Source: Psychrobacter immobilis
Lineage (GTDB): Bacteria; Pseudomonadota; Gammaproteobacteria; Pseudomonadales; Moraxellaceae
Direction of reading: 5' to 3'
DNA length: 64,000 nt
Assembly (NCBI GenBank): GCA_904846265.1
Contig: CAJHAA010000012.1
Coordinates: 28,962-92,961 of the forward strand
Part shown: one piece after another, positions 18,446 through 27,832 of the stretch
Layout of the letters: each line of letters starts with the position of its first letter
Position numbering within the stretch: position 1 is the first letter of the stretch
The notes under the pieces: model-generated
Told to the model about the DNA's origin: nothing
What the model saw: the letters and a program-made list of their open reading frames with translations, nothing else
The model's database searches: none
Program-made: the position numbers and the translations under genes

Positions 18446-19300
18446 TTAAATGAGCGATTTAAATTCAATCAATCTAAATTCAGCAGCATTACTATTAAAA
18501 CTGTCATTTGAGTGCTCGTCGCCTGTGACTGCGCCAATCACCGCACTTACTTTTGGCTGGCGAATATCTTTATCTAATAATCTCCAGTCGCCGAGCACGT
18601 AGCGTTTTTTATCATGAGTCGCGTGATGAATAGCTGGACGATGGGTATGACCATGTAGTATAGCATCACTACCAGCCACTGCTTGTATCACAGCATCTTC
18701 ATTGACATCCATGATATACGCCGCTTTATTGGCATTATTCTGCTGGCTTTTTTGGCGCATTTTATCGGCGATTGCCAAGCGTTTCTCTAACGATTTATTG
18801 AGCAAATACCACTGAGTCAAACGATTACGCATGATTTTGCGAAAAAACTGATACTTTTTATCATCAGTACACAAGGCATCACCGTGCTCTAGACGATAAT
18901 TTTGCTGACCGACAGTTAAAGTATACGGCTCATAAATAAGCTCGCCACCAAATAGACTGCAGAATGGCTGACCTAACAAAAAATCACGGTTGCCATGCAT
19001 GACCAAAATCTCACAGCCAGCTACCCGTAGCTTTTTTAACTTAACGATAAGTGGGGTGAGCCAATGACTTTGTCGTTCCTCGTCGGATAAAGACAAATAA
19101 AAATCATCACCGAGCCAGACCTCAAACCAATCACCTAAGATAAACAAGCGTTTGAGCGCAGGCAGAGCAAGGCAATCATCAAGCAGCGCCAAAAAAGCCT
19201 GCACTAAGGCAGGCTCTTCAGGCGATAAATGCAAATCGCTAATCAATACTTGCCGCACCTCATGAGGGCGGGTGGTAATTAGGTGGTCAAAACTTTGCAT
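18446..19300 (-). CDS. lpxH: UDP-2,3-diacylglucosamine diphosphatase
   Basis: Calcineurin-like metallophosphoesterase that releases UMP to form lipid X in lipid A synthesis. The 284-residue protein has the metal-ligand motifs LISDLHLSPEEP (DXH), LGDWFEVWLGDD (GDxxE-like), MHGNRDFLLG (GNHD-type as GNRD, typical of LpxH) and ILHGHTHRP (GHTH). It is about 40 residues longer than E. coli LpxH, with extra residues around KRLAIADKMRQKSQQNNAN and a C-terminal tail. It follows ppiB by 115 bp on the same strand. Confidence 0.94.
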   Translation of the reverse strand: MQSFDHLITTRPHEVRQVLISDLHLSPEEPALVQAFLALLDDCLALPALKRLFILGDWFEVWLGDDFYLSLSDEERQSHWLTPLIVKLKKLRVAGCEILVMHGNRDFLLGQPFCSLFGGELIYEPYTLTVGQQNYRLEHGDALCTDDKKYQFFRKIMRNRLTQWYLLNKSLEKRLAIADKMRQKSQQNNANKAAYIMDVNEDAVIQAVAGSDAILHGHTHRPAIHHATHDKKRYVLGDWRLLDKDIRQPKVSAVIGAVTGDEHSNDSFNSNAAEFRLIEFKSLI

Positions 19301-19415
19301 TTATCCTTATCCTCGTAATTTTAAACAGCAACGACTCATAAGCTTTTACAGACTCATCGCTACTGAGTAATAACTATTGAAGAATGATTACTGAGAGACA
19401 GTTATTTAGTAGCAG

Positions 19416-19931
19416 TTACTTAGTAATAATAGTCGCTGAGTTGATAACTACTGGCTCTTTTGGCACATCAGCATGCATGCCGAAACGACCAGTAGGTACG
19501 CCGCGCATTTTTTCGATGACGTCCATACCGCTTGTTACTTTTCCAAATACGGTGTAGCCCCAACCTTGCATGTTTTTGCCAGAATGGTTTAGGAAATCGT
19601 TGTCTTTTACGTTAACGAAAAACTGGCTGGTTGCTGAATGCGGATCTTGCGTACGCGCCATCGCAATCGTACCAGCGTCGTTTTTTAGACCGTTGTCTGC
19701 TTCGTTTTCAACTGGTGCATTGGTCGCTTTTTCATTCATTTCAGCGTCCATTCCGCCGCCTTGAATCATAAATCCGTCAATGATGCGATGGAAAATCGTA
19801 CCGTCATAATGACCAGATTTTACATAGTTTAAAAAGTTTTCAACGGTTTTTGGTGCTTTTTCTTCATTGAGTTCGATAACGATCGCACCCATATTGGTGT
19901 CTAGTTCTACTACTGGTGGCATGTCTACCAT
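19416..19931 (-). CDS. ppiB: Cytoplasmic cyclophilin-type peptidyl-prolyl cis-trans isomerase
   Basis: The 171-residue single-domain cyclophilin contains [36 protein letters not shown] and WGYTVFGKV, the canonical active-site segments (Arg of FHR, Gln-Phe of SQFF). No signal peptide, so cytoplasmic PpiB type. The ATG at 19931 follows AGGA by 7 nt; a Met three codons later is an alternative. Upstream neighbour of lpxH on the same strand and divergent from glnS. Confidence 0.94.
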   Translation of the reverse strand: MVDMPPVVELDTNMGAIVIELNEEKAPKTVENFLNYVKSGHYDGTIFHRIIDGFMIQGGGMDAEMNEKATNAPVENEADNGLKNDAGTIAMARTQDPHSATSQFFVNVKDNDFLNHSGKNMQGWGYTVFGKVTSGMDVIEKMRGVPTGRFGMHADVPKEPVVINSATIITK

Positions 19932-20204
19932 GTGATATTCCTCTTTGATTGCAACGCCTAAAATGACGCTGTTAAGTGGTGGCTAAAAAGTTGGTGGTTA
20001 AAAAGTTATGGCTAGTCTAACGGCTTTTTTATCTCGTGTCATGTATCAGGCTGTTAATGCGTTCGCAAAAGCTGATAGAATAACGCAACTTTAGCTTTTT
20101 ATTATCATTTTTAATAACTTGTTTTTAATGATTTGGTTTGAATTTTCCATGCTGCGTGATGGCACGTAGCATGAACTGACAATTTGCGTTAGGAGCAATG
20201 CCCG

Positions 20205-21944
20205 ATGAGTGAGCACTCAAGCAACAATGCACAAAAAGACGAACAAAAAAACGATTTTATTCGCAATATCATTCGTGATGATGTAAAGGCACAAAAATAC
20301 CCACAAATCGTGACGCGTTTTCCGCCAGAGCCAAACGGTTACTTGCACTTGGGGCATGTAAAATCTATCTGCTTAAACTTTGGCGTGGCCGAAGAGTTTG
20401 GTGGTGTTTGTAACCTACGTTTTGATGACACCAATCCAACCGCAGAAAAGCAAGACTTCATCGACAATATCGAAAATGATGTCAAATGGCTTGGATTTGA
20501 GTGGGCAGGAGAGGCGCACCATGCGTCAGGCTACTTTGACCAACTTCATGCTTGGGCGATTCAGCTTATCAAACAAGGCGACGCTTATGTAGATTTGCAA
20601 TCGCCTGAGCAAATTAAAGAAAACCGAGGCTCATTCAATGAGGCAGGCACGGCGTCACCACATCGTTCTGCCAGTGTTGAAGAAAACTTGACCCTCTTTA
20701 ATGACATGAAAGAAGGCAAGTTTGCGGAAGGTAAAGCGGTGTTGCGCGCCAAGATTGATATGGCAAGCCCAAACATGAATATGCGTGACCCTGTCATCTA
20801 TCGCGTCATGCATCAAGCGCATCACCAAACGGGTGATAAATGGTGCATTTATCCGATGTATGATTTTGCCCATCCGCTCTCTGATGCACTCGAAGGCATT
20901 ACCCATTCATTGTGTACGCTGGAGTTTGAAGATCATCGTCCATTTTATGATTGGGTCATTGACAAAATTGGCTTTGATGTACCACCGCACCAGTATGAAT
21001 TTAGCCGCTTAAATGTCGATCATACCTTGACCAGCAAGCGTAAGCTTAAACAGTTGGTTGACGAAAATATCGTTAGTGGTTGGGATGATCCGCGTATGCC
21101 GACGATCGCTGGCATGCGTCGCCGTGGTTATACACCAGAGGGTTTACGTGATTTCTGTGAGCGTGTTGGTGTAACCAAAGTAGACAGCGTCGTCGACTTT
21201 CGCTTATTAGAATTTAGTATTCGCCAATCATTAGAGACGACCACAGGTCGTGGTATGGCGGTACTTAAGCCATTAAAAGTGACCATTACTAACTTTAGCG
21301 ATGCGGTTAGCAGTTGGGAGTCGCAAAAAGCCGATAGCGTCAATGCACGCTGGGATGAAGACGCACAGACTTTATGGCTGACGCAGCCAAACCATCCAAA
21401 TGTCGATATGGGCGAGCGTGAGATTCCGTTTACCGAAACCATTTATATTGACCAAGGCGACTATGAGATTGAACCGCCAGCAGGTTATAAGCGTCTATCA
21501 CCAGAAAAGCCAGAAATTCGTCTGCGTAACACCTATGTGTTGGCAGTGACCGAACATGTACTAGATGACGCAGGTAATGTCGTTGAACTAAAAGCGACGA
21601 TTGATCCGGCGACTTTGGGTCAAAATCCTGAAGGTCGTAAGGTTAAAGGCGTGATTCATTGGGTATCCGCCAGTCAAGGCGTCCCAGCGACGGTGCGCAT
21701 GTACGAGCAGCTATTTAGTGTCGAAGACCCGAGTAGCGTTGCTGACGTCCATCAAGCATTAAATCCTGACTCGTTGACTGAACTCAATGCTGTAGTTGAA
21801 CCGTCATTGGCAAATGCGGATGCTGGCACACGCTTCCAGTTTGAGCGTGAAGGTTACTTTATCTCTGATAGCGAAGACCACAGCACTGATAAACCGATAT
21901 TCAACCAAATCGTGAGCTTGCGTGACAGCTATAAGCCAGCTTAA
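20205..21944 (+). CDS. glnS: Glutaminyl-tRNA synthetase
   Basis: Class I synthetase charging tRNA-Gln. The 579-residue protein has FPPEPNGYLHLGHVKS (HIGH as HLGH, residues 48-51), the NLRFDDTNP loop typical of GlnRS, the KMSKS counterpart in HTLTSKRKLKQLV, and the C-terminal anticodon-binding beta-barrels (REIPFTETIYIDQGDYE). The first ~15 residues (MSEHSSNNAQKDEQKN) are a polar extension. An AGGAG lies 9 bp before the start. Followed by an intrinsic terminator. Confidence 0.97.
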   Translation: MSEHSSNNAQKDEQKNDFIRNIIRDDVKAQKYPQIVTRFPPEPNGYLHLGHVKSICLNFGVAEEFGGVCNLRFDDTNPTAEKQDFIDNIENDVKWLGFEWAGEAHHASGYFDQLHAWAIQLIKQGDAYVDLQSPEQIKENRGSFNEAGTASPHRSASVEENLTLFNDMKEGKFAEGKAVLRAKIDMASPNMNMRDPVIYRVMHQAHHQTGDKWCIYPMYDFAHPLSDALEGITHSLCTLEFEDHRPFYDWVIDKIGFDVPPHQYEFSRLNVDHTLTSKRKLKQLVDENIVSGWDDPRMPTIAGMRRRGYTPEGLRDFCERVGVTKVDSVVDFRLLEFSIRQSLETTTGRGMAVLKPLKVTITNFSDAVSSWESQKADSVNARWDEDAQTLWLTQPNHPNVDMGEREIPFTETIYIDQGDYEIEPPAGYKRLSPEKPEIRLRNTYVLAVTEHVLDDAGNVVELKATIDPATLGQNPEGRKVKGVIHWVSASQGVPATVRMYEQLFSVEDPSSVADVHQALNPDSLTELNAVVEPSLANADAGTRFQFEREGYFISDSEDHSTDKPIFNQIVSLRDSYKPA

Positions 21945-22010
21945 TGTAACACTATCAGCGGCATTAGCGCTTATTCGAAAAACTACTGAACAATAGTAGT
22001 TTGCAAGCTT

Positions 22011-22044
22011 GCCCATTTCTAGTACGCTAGGGATGGGCTTTTTT
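22011..22044 (+). terminator. glnS terminator
   Basis: Stem GCCCAT (22011-22016) / ATGGGC (22033-22038), then six T. Confidence 0.75.
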
Positions 22045-22090
22045 GTGCATGATTATAAAGTGATTGATCGTAAGATTTGAGGAAATAATA

Positions 22091-22852
22091 ATGGCAAAAT
22101 TTTTAAACAGCAGTGGCACGACTTACCATTTAGAAGAATTGATTAAAAATGCGTCTGATAGGTTGATTATCATCAGTCCCTATTTAAAGCTGAATGAGCG
22201 TATTAAAGAGCTATTAGAAGATCGTAATCGTCTCAAAATTGATATTAGAATCGTTTATGGCAAGAATGATTTGCACCCAGAAGAAATAAACTGGCTCAAA
22301 AACCTGACTTTTATTCGCACCAGCTTTTGCAAAAATTTGCATGCGAAGTGTTATCTGAATGAAAACGAATGCATTATTACCAGTTTGAACCTTTATGAAT
22401 TTAGCCAAGTCAATAATAATGAAATGGGCGTGCTGATTTATCGTAATGAAGATGCCAAGCTTTATGCCGATACTTATGAGGAGGCACAGCGCATTATTCG
22501 TATCAGCGATGAAGTGCGCATGTCGCTTGAAAAAGTGACGGAATCTGATGGTAGGACTGATAATACTGCTACTGCCAGTCATACAATGCCCAGCAATAAT
22601 GCTAATACAACGGTCGCACCTACTGCTACAGAAGTGGCAACGCCTAATTACTCTAAATTAACGACGGCGAAGCTTGCCAAAGAGCTGGGTTTTAAGACCC
22701 AAGAGTTAAATGATAAGTTACTTGCAGCGGGCTATTTACAAGAGCAAGAAGGTGAGCTTACATTAACAGATGCTGGGCGTGCAGCAGGTGGCATCAGTAA
22801 AAAAGGTAAATTCGGTGATTTTTGTTTATGGGATTCTGGAATGGTGATTTGA
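22091..22852 (+). CDS. Phospholipase D-like domain protein with C-terminal winged-helix-like domain
   Basis: A 253-residue protein with one PLD-type half: LIIISPYLKLNERIKELL at the start and a single HKD-like motif, His84-x-Lys86 with Asn100 (NLHAKCYLNENECIITSLN), then Glu111 in NNNEMGVLI. One motif means it would act as a dimer, as in Nuc-type nucleases; function not proven. After a Thr/Asn/Ala-rich linker (about residues 155-185) comes a compact C-terminal domain (LTTAKLAKELGFKTQELNDKLL...GELTLTDAGRAAGG, ending GKFGDFCLWD) that reads like a small winged helix. Start chosen at the ATG following GAGGAAAT; a TTG at 22064 is in frame. A lone gene between glnS and a peroxiredoxin. Confidence 0.75.
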   Translation: MAKFLNSSGTTYHLEELIKNASDRLIIISPYLKLNERIKELLEDRNRLKIDIRIVYGKNDLHPEEINWLKNLTFIRTSFCKNLHAKCYLNENECIITSLNLYEFSQVNNNEMGVLIYRNEDAKLYADTYEEAQRIIRISDEVRMSLEKVTESDGRTDNTATASHTMPSNNANTTVAPTATEVATPNYSKLTTAKLAKELGFKTQELNDKLLAAGYLQEQEGELTLTDAGRAAGGISKKGKFGDFCLWDSGMVI

Positions 22853-23092
22853 TTCATTCGTTAAGTCTATGCTAAGTTACCTAGTAATAAACAGAATAAC
22901 CGCATTACAATCCTTCATAAGACAGTCATAACCAGTTTGCTAAGATAAAATAGAATTTTTGCTGACGTGCTTTGAGTTATTGTGTAATATCTGACAGGGC
23001 ACGTTGATAATAAAAAGTACGTTGATAATAATAGAGCACGCGAATATCTTTGGATATTAGTGCTCATCACTAACATAGCTAAGGAATTAAGC

Positions 23093-23731
23093 ATGGCACA
23101 TTTACGTTTAGGCGATACCGCACCGAATTTTGACGCTGCAACCACAGAGGGTAATATCAATTTCCACGATTGGGCAGGCGATAATTGGGTCGTTTTTTTC
23201 TCTCATCCAGCTGATTTTACGCCAGTATGCACGACTGAGCTTGGCCGTGCTGCGGCACTGAATGGCGAATTTCAAAAGCGTGGTGTCAAGCCAATCTGTA
23301 TCTCTGTTGATGGTATCGATGACCATCATGCGTGGGCAAAAGACATTGGTGAGACGCAAGGTACTGAGCTAAATTTTCCAATCATTGCTGATCCGAACAA
23401 AGAAGTCGCTGAGCTATATGACATGATGCATCCAAATGCAGATAGCACGCATACGGTACGCAGTGTCTTCATTATTGATCCAAATAAAAAAATACGCTTA
23501 ACGCTGACTTATCCTGCGAGCTGTGGTCGTAATTTTGACGAGATTATCCGTGTCATTGATGCTCTGCAACTGTCTGATGAATATAACATTGCGACGCCAG
23601 TTGACTGGAAAGATGGTGATGATGTCATCATTCCACCAAGTGTCAAAAACGAAGATATCGCGGCTAAATACCCTAAAGGTTATACAGAAATTAAGCCTTA
23701 TTTACGTACTACGCCTGCACCCAATAAATAA
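23093..23731 (+). CDS. 1-Cys peroxiredoxin (Prx6 family)
   Basis: Thiol peroxidase reducing H2O2 and organic hydroperoxides. The 212-residue length and DFTPVCTTELG active site (Cys46) with the long C-terminal dimerisation arm (TPVDWKDGDDVIIPPSVKNEDIAAKYPKGY) are typical of the Prx6 branch rather than AhpC; no second resolving Cys is seen at the C-terminus. The ATG at 23093 follows AAGGA by 8 nt. Monocistronic, with a terminator downstream. Confidence 0.93.
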   Translation: MAHLRLGDTAPNFDAATTEGNINFHDWAGDNWVVFFSHPADFTPVCTTELGRAAALNGEFQKRGVKPICISVDGIDDHHAWAKDIGETQGTELNFPIIADPNKEVAELYDMMHPNADSTHTVRSVFIIDPNKKIRLTLTYPASCGRNFDEIIRVIDALQLSDEYNIATPVDWKDGDDVIIPPSVKNEDIAAKYPKGYTEIKPYLRTTPAPNK

Positions 23732-23756
23732 GTAGTATGATTGGATGAATGCAATG

Positions 23757-23787
23757 AAGCCTCATGACGTAACGTTGTGGGGCTTTT
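23757..23787 (+). terminator. Terminator after the peroxiredoxin gene
   Basis: Stem AAGCCTCA (23757-23764) / TGGGGCTT (23778-23785, one G-U pair), then a T-run. Confidence 0.75.
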
Positions 23788-23966
23788 TGTTGTTGAGTCT
23801 CTGATCAAAAAAGCAAGCCTAATAAGGCTTTGCTATGATGAGCAGAGTAGGATATAACTGTTGTATAAAGGATGGTAAGTCTTTATCTATCATCAACAGC
23901 GTAACAACCATAATAAAACCAGATAGCGTTGAGTCGCTTTTTGTCTAATCTTACAAGGAATTTGCC

Positions 23967-24629
23967 ATGAAAAAACTATACGTCACCCGTACCGCGCCCA
24001 ATCCACGTAAAGCCCTTATTTTGTTAGCATCAAAAGGCATCGATGTCGATGATATGGATGACGTTGACGTGATTGACATTGATTTTGCTGCCAATGAGCA
24101 AATGTCAGACGAGTTCACCAAAATAAATCCAATGCAGACCGTGCCAGTTCTCATACTAGGTGATGGCACAGTACTCAATGATTCACAGGCTGTATGTGAG
24201 TATCTCGACCGTGTCTATGGTGAGCGTTCGGTGATGGGTAATGATGTAATACAACGTGCGCAAGTGTGCGCTATGCGCCGCATTGCTGAGTTTGAGGTAT
24301 TATATAACTTTATGCTGGCTTTTCAGCACAGCCATCCGTCCAAAGCCCAACGCGTTGAGCAAGTCCCAGAGTTTGTCGCGCCATCTGTTGCACGGGCTGT
24401 TAAAGCCCTTGCTTATTTTGAAAATATTTTAGAAGGTCGTGAGTATTTGGTCGGTGAACAATTAAGCTTTGCTGATATCGTCCTATATCTCGGTTTGGAT
24501 TTTGGTAAAGTCCTGAACGTAAATCCGAATGAGCAGGGCGAAAATCTTGCGCGTTTTTATCAAATGATGAATGAGCGTTTCAGTATTAAAAATATGGCAA
24601 AAGCCAAAATTTCTCATACAAACGAGTAA
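23967..24629 (+). CDS. Glutathione S-transferase family protein
   Basis: A 220-residue protein with an N-terminal thioredoxin-like GST fold: MKKLYVTRTAPNPRKALILLASKGID, cis-Pro in MQTVPVLILGDGTVLNDSQAVCEYLD (Ser/Asp of the glutathione gamma-Glu site), and an all-helical C-terminal domain with EYLVGEQLSFADIVLYLGLDFGK (the N-capping/hydrophobic-staple Asp). A T-R-T in place of a clear catalytic Ser/Cys near the N-terminus leaves the subclass open. A very acidic stretch (DVDDMDDVDVIDIDF) sits at the beta2 region. Preceded by AAGGA. Confidence 0.88.
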   Translation: MKKLYVTRTAPNPRKALILLASKGIDVDDMDDVDVIDIDFAANEQMSDEFTKINPMQTVPVLILGDGTVLNDSQAVCEYLDRVYGERSVMGNDVIQRAQVCAMRRIAEFEVLYNFMLAFQHSHPSKAQRVEQVPEFVAPSVARAVKALAYFENILEGREYLVGEQLSFADIVLYLGLDFGKVLNVNPNEQGENLARFYQMMNERFSIKNMAKAKISHTNE

Positions 24630-24659
24630 GACTAGCGCGAAAAATTAAAAAGGTGACAT

Positions 24660-24718
24660 CATTGATGGTCTTGAATAATTGATGAAATTTCCAATTATCT
24701 GAGACCATTGATTTTTTA
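24660..24718 (+). terminator. Possible terminator after the GST gene
   Basis: ATGGTCT...GAATAATT pairs imperfectly with AATTATCTGAGACCAT, followed by GATTTTTTA. A long, slightly mismatched stem ending in a T-run. Confidence 0.6.
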
Positions 24719-24914
24719 TGGTACTTTTAAATATTAAAATAGCAGTTACGATGAATCCATAAAAATAAACACTTTGTTACAACCATGGTAATCAACGGCG
24801 CTATAGTGGTGAATTGTGACGCTTTAATAAAGTGGATATCATCAGCCCCTTATTGTTAAATATTTAACCTGATTTTTCAAATACTTGGACTTAAAAAAGG
24901 GATAACCACAAGGT

Positions 24915-25904
24915 ATGACTGCTATGACCTCATCTGTTAAAAAACGGCCAATTCGATTCACTTTACTACCAAGTTTGTTGGCACTAAGCGTTGTTTTAAG
25001 TGCTTGCCAAGATACCTCTTTGCCCAATGAAAGTGACGTACAAGAAGGCACTCAGACAAGCGCTGATGCAATAAATGGTGATGGCATAGATATGAACGCT
25101 GATGCAGTAACGGATGATATTCAGATGGATAAGATGAGCGCTGAAGAGAAAATGATTGCCAATCTTTCACGTTATCGTTGGACATTGATGTCTGCAATGG
25201 ACAAAGGCGCACAGCCATTAAACATGCTGACGGATATTAAAGACCAAGTGCGTTTGTCTTTTAATCAATACCAAGGTGAGAATACGTTAAGTTATAGCGT
25301 TGGCTGTAATACTATGAGCGCTGGCTACCAATTGCAAGGTCACACTTTGACTATTGAAGAGGGTATGAGTACGAAAATGTCTTGTGGTGAGCTCGATAAG
25401 GCTGAAAATAGTTTAAATCAGCTGATGCAAGGTGAAAGCCAGTTAACATTAGTGAAAGCTAGCAGTACTGGAGATGGCGACGCCAAAGACAACAACTCTA
25501 ACGGTGATAGTCTCAAGAGTGATAAGCCAATATTAACCCAAGTTACCAGTGATGGAGCAACGTTGATTTGGGAAGGTAGGCTTACCTCACAAGCCAAGTA
25601 TAATAGTAAAGGTGAGACCGTATTCTGGGCGGTAAGCTCGAAAATGATACCTTGCACCGATAATGGCTCAGAAATGTGCCTACAAGTGAAACCCATTACC
25701 TATGATGACCAAGGTATTAAAACGAGCGAAGGCAAGTGGGCAGTCTTTACGGGTGAAATCGATGGTTATCAGCATGATGGCATGCACGATGAAGTATTAC
25801 GTCTACAGCGTTACCCATTAGACAGTGACGATAGCAATAGTACAGAAGGTGAAGAATATGCTTATGTGTTGGATGCAGTGATTGAAAGTGCCGTCGCAGA
25901 GTAG
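24915..25904 (+). CDS. Lipoprotein with META (HslJ-like) and DUF4377-like domains
   Basis: A 329-residue secreted lipoprotein: signal peptide with lipobox LSAC (Cys31), an acidic linker, then a META-type domain (about residues 75-180: NLSRYRWTLMSAMDKGAQPL, VGCNTMSAGYQLQGHTLTI, STKMSCGELDKAENSL), a low-complexity Asp/Asn/Ser linker, and a C-terminal domain (about residues 220-329) with KMIPCTDNGSEMCLQVKP and WAVFTGEIDGYQHDGMHDEVLRLQ, the layout of DUF4377. This two-domain combination is known in other proteobacterial stress-related lipoproteins; function unknown. Two ATGs (24915, 24924) are possible starts. Confidence 0.8.
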   Translation: MTAMTSSVKKRPIRFTLLPSLLALSVVLSACQDTSLPNESDVQEGTQTSADAINGDGIDMNADAVTDDIQMDKMSAEEKMIANLSRYRWTLMSAMDKGAQPLNMLTDIKDQVRLSFNQYQGENTLSYSVGCNTMSAGYQLQGHTLTIEEGMSTKMSCGELDKAENSLNQLMQGESQLTLVKASSTGDGDAKDNNSNGDSLKSDKPILTQVTSDGATLIWEGRLTSQAKYNSKGETVFWAVSSKMIPCTDNGSEMCLQVKPITYDDQGIKTSEGKWAVFTGEIDGYQHDGMHDEVLRLQRYPLDSDDSNSTEGEEYAYVLDAVIESAVAE

Positions 25905-25981
25905 TCGGTTTAAGCCGCTTTATTTTTATAGTAAAGCGATTTTATAGTAAAGTGATAGTGTAAATAACTTAGACAGTTCGA

Positions 25982-26013
25982 AAAACACGCGGCATTTGAA
26001 CGCGTGTTTTTTT
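25982..26013. terminator. Bidirectional terminator between the META lipoprotein and ruvC
   Basis: A 10-bp stem AAAACACGCG (25982-25991) / CGCGTGTTTT (26001-26010) with a 9-nt loop and T7 on the plus strand; the A-run on the left allows use by the convergent ruvC. Confidence 0.85.
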
Positions 26014-26034
26014 ATGCTTGTGTTATAAGCGTTC

Positions 26035-26619
26035 TTAACGCAAGTTCCCCAGATCTTCTTCTGTCAAACGCCAGCGGCCTTTTTTCTTAGACGCACCGCG
26101 CCCACGCATGGCGCTGTTTAATATTAATTTATTCATGGAGTGGCTTGAATGCGCATGACAGATGGCGCAGGCAAGACCATCGGCGGCATCTTGCTGTGGC
26201 ACGACATCCAAAGATAGTATGCGGCAGACCATCTCTTGCACTTGCTCTTTTGCCGCTGCACCATACCCGCAAACGGCTTGCTTAATCTGGCGAGCGGTAT
26301 ATTCCGATACTTCTAAATCTAGAGCAACCATGGCGGCAATAGCAGCACCTCGCGCTTGCCCAAGTTTCAACGCTGAGTCAGGGTTTTCTGCCATAAACAC
26401 TTGCTCAATAGCCGTATAGATAGGCTCATCAGCATATTTCAAATGATGCTGAGTAATACGCGTTAAGCCATTAAAAATCCGCTTTAGACGTTCAGGCATC
26501 TCTTTGGTGTCGGTACGTATGGTACCTGCATCGATATAGGTGAGTTTGTCGCCCGTCTGTTGGATGATGCCATAACCGGTCATGCGCGAACCAGGATCAA
26601 TTCCAATAATAATTGCCAT
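26035..26619 (-). CDS. ruvC: Holliday junction endodeoxyribonuclease RuvC
   Basis: Dimeric resolvase that nicks Holliday junctions bound by RuvAB. The 194-residue protein has the catalytic acidic residues in [14 protein letters not shown] (Asp7), [22 protein letters not shown] and a C-terminal [16 protein letters not shown]. It carries ~20 extra basic C-terminal residues ([17 protein letters not shown]). The gene stands alone: ruvA and ruvB lie 16-17 kb away in this same window on the other strand. Confidence 0.96.
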   Translation of the reverse strand: MAIIIGIDPGSRMTGYGIIQQTGDKLTYIDAGTIRTDTKEMPERLKRIFNGLTRITQHHLKYADEPIYTAIEQVFMAENPDSALKLGQARGAAIAAMVALDLEVSEYTARQIKQAVCGYGAAAKEQVQEMVCRILSLDVVPQQDAADGLACAICHAHSSHSMNKLILNSAMRGRGASKKKGRWRLTEEDLGNLR

Positions 26620-26878
26620 AATATCCCATCTTGCTTATATTTTATTTTATATTCAATACTATATAAATTGGATACGGTGTCAGACTCGCTCAGTCTACTA
26701 CTCGTAGTACTTTTACTCATCTTCCTTGTATCCAAATTATATCGTACCGACTATATGGCTTAAAAATTAGCCTTAAGTTTGATAGTATAGCAATCAATCC
26801 CCATATACATCATATGTTAGCCATCTTAATTTGCATGGCGCTCAATTTATTGGTTTTTATTTTATAGGACGACACTTT

Positions 26879-27499
26879 ATGGGTCAGATAGTTGGTATTG
26901 CCATTGTTTGGTTTATTATCGAAATGCTACTTTGGTATTTGCTTGCTCAGTTTATGAGTGGTTGGTGGGTATTTATGTGGTTTATTATCGCCGCAGTCAT
27001 CGGTATCTCCCTCTTGCGTAAAGGGATGGCTGCCCTCAATCCAATGGCACAGCAGATGAAAGCAGGTGGCATGATGAACCCATCGATGCGTCCGCAAGAA
27101 TCAACCATGATGAAAAGTGTGGCCATGGCAGCGGCTGGTATTTTGCTACTCATTCCAGGTGTGCTGAGCGATTTACTCGCATTATTGGTGATATTGCCAC
27201 CCGTGCAAAAGAAGCTCAAAGACTTTGCTAATAATTATGTCATGAATAATCAGCAAAAAATGATGGAAATGATGGCCAAGCAAATGGGTGGACAGATGGG
27301 CGGCGGACAAAATCCGTTTGGGGGTATGGGCGGTCAAAACCCATTCGGCGGCGCAGGTGGTATGAATAATCAAAATCCGTTCGGTCAACAACAAAACCCG
27401 TTTGGTGATGGATTTAAACAGCATACAACGATTGATGGGACAGCAAAAACCATTCCCAAGGATGTGAAAAAAATCACCAAATCTGCTAATGATGAATAG
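26879..27499 (+). CDS. FxsA family membrane protein with NPFG-repeat tail
   Basis: A 206-residue integral membrane protein. The conserved FxsA core has membrane segments at about residues 4-25 and 28-48 and the family signature AAGILLLIPGVLSDLLALLVILPPVQKKL. E. coli FxsA is known for relieving F-plasmid exclusion of phage T7; the normal role is unclear. After a Met-rich stretch the C-terminal tail repeats NPFG four times (QNPFGGMGGQNPFGGAGG, NNQNPFGQQQNPFGDG), followed by a Lys-rich end. The ATG at 26879 follows AGGA by 9 nt; an open extension to 26831 has no such site. Followed by a strong terminator. Confidence 0.85.
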   Translation: MGQIVGIAIVWFIIEMLLWYLLAQFMSGWWVFMWFIIAAVIGISLLRKGMAALNPMAQQMKAGGMMNPSMRPQESTMMKSVAMAAAGILLLIPGVLSDLLALLVILPPVQKKLKDFANNYVMNNQQKMMEMMAKQMGGQMGGGQNPFGGMGGQNPFGGAGGMNNQNPFGQQQNPFGDGFKQHTTIDGTAKTIPKDVKKITKSANDE

Positions 27500-27522
27500 T
27501 TAAATTAATAGGCAAGCATAAG

Positions 27523-27558
27523 AAAAGCCCCTTTCATCAATGATAAAAGGGGCTTTTT
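27523..27558 (+). terminator. fxsA terminator
   Basis: A 12-bp stem AAAAGCCCCTTT (27523-27534) / AAAGGGGCTTTT (27546-27557), with a T-run in and after the right arm. Confidence 0.88.
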
Positions 27559-27639
27559 AATGGTTATTACTAAGTCTTTATGAAATGGTAGATTATAAGT
27601 GAACCTACCAAATATTATTAGAATAATAATTAACCGAAT

Positions 27640-27832
27640 AGAACAACCGAAGTGCCGCTGTAAGATGGTGACCCATGAACCGTGAAGTTCAGGGCGGATG
27701 CGTCACTGCCTCTGCAGGTTTCCTGATACACCGCAAGCGGTGCAGGCATACACAATGAAGCAATAGGTACCACATCCTGGTAAAGCATTATCGGCTCAGG
27801 GAATAAACATCTACTAGCCAACACTTCAGAAT
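27640..27832 (-). ncRNA. ssrS: 6S RNA
   Basis: Read on the minus strand, the region carries the conserved 6S segments in the right order: TTCCCTGAGCCGATAATG then a GGATGTGG stretch (E. coli: CCCCUGAGCCGAUAUUUC...AAUGUGGCG), and near the 3' end GGTTCATGGGTCACC...ACAGCGGCA (E. coli: GGGUUCAAGGGUUACAGCC...GGCGGCAUC). The ends pair (CTGAAGTG with CACTTCGG), giving the closed rod with central bulge that mimics an open promoter and sequesters sigma-70 RNA polymerase. A promoter fits exactly: -35 TTGCAA (27867-27862), 17 bp, -10 TAAGAT (27844-27839), start near 27832. About 193 nt; ends are approximate. An open frame of 64 codons across it is not a gene. Confidence 0.88.

Noticed and set aside
27630..27824. 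64-codon minus-strand open frame
   Set aside because: It lies inside the 6S RNA, and its reading frame simply translates the conserved RNA blocks.
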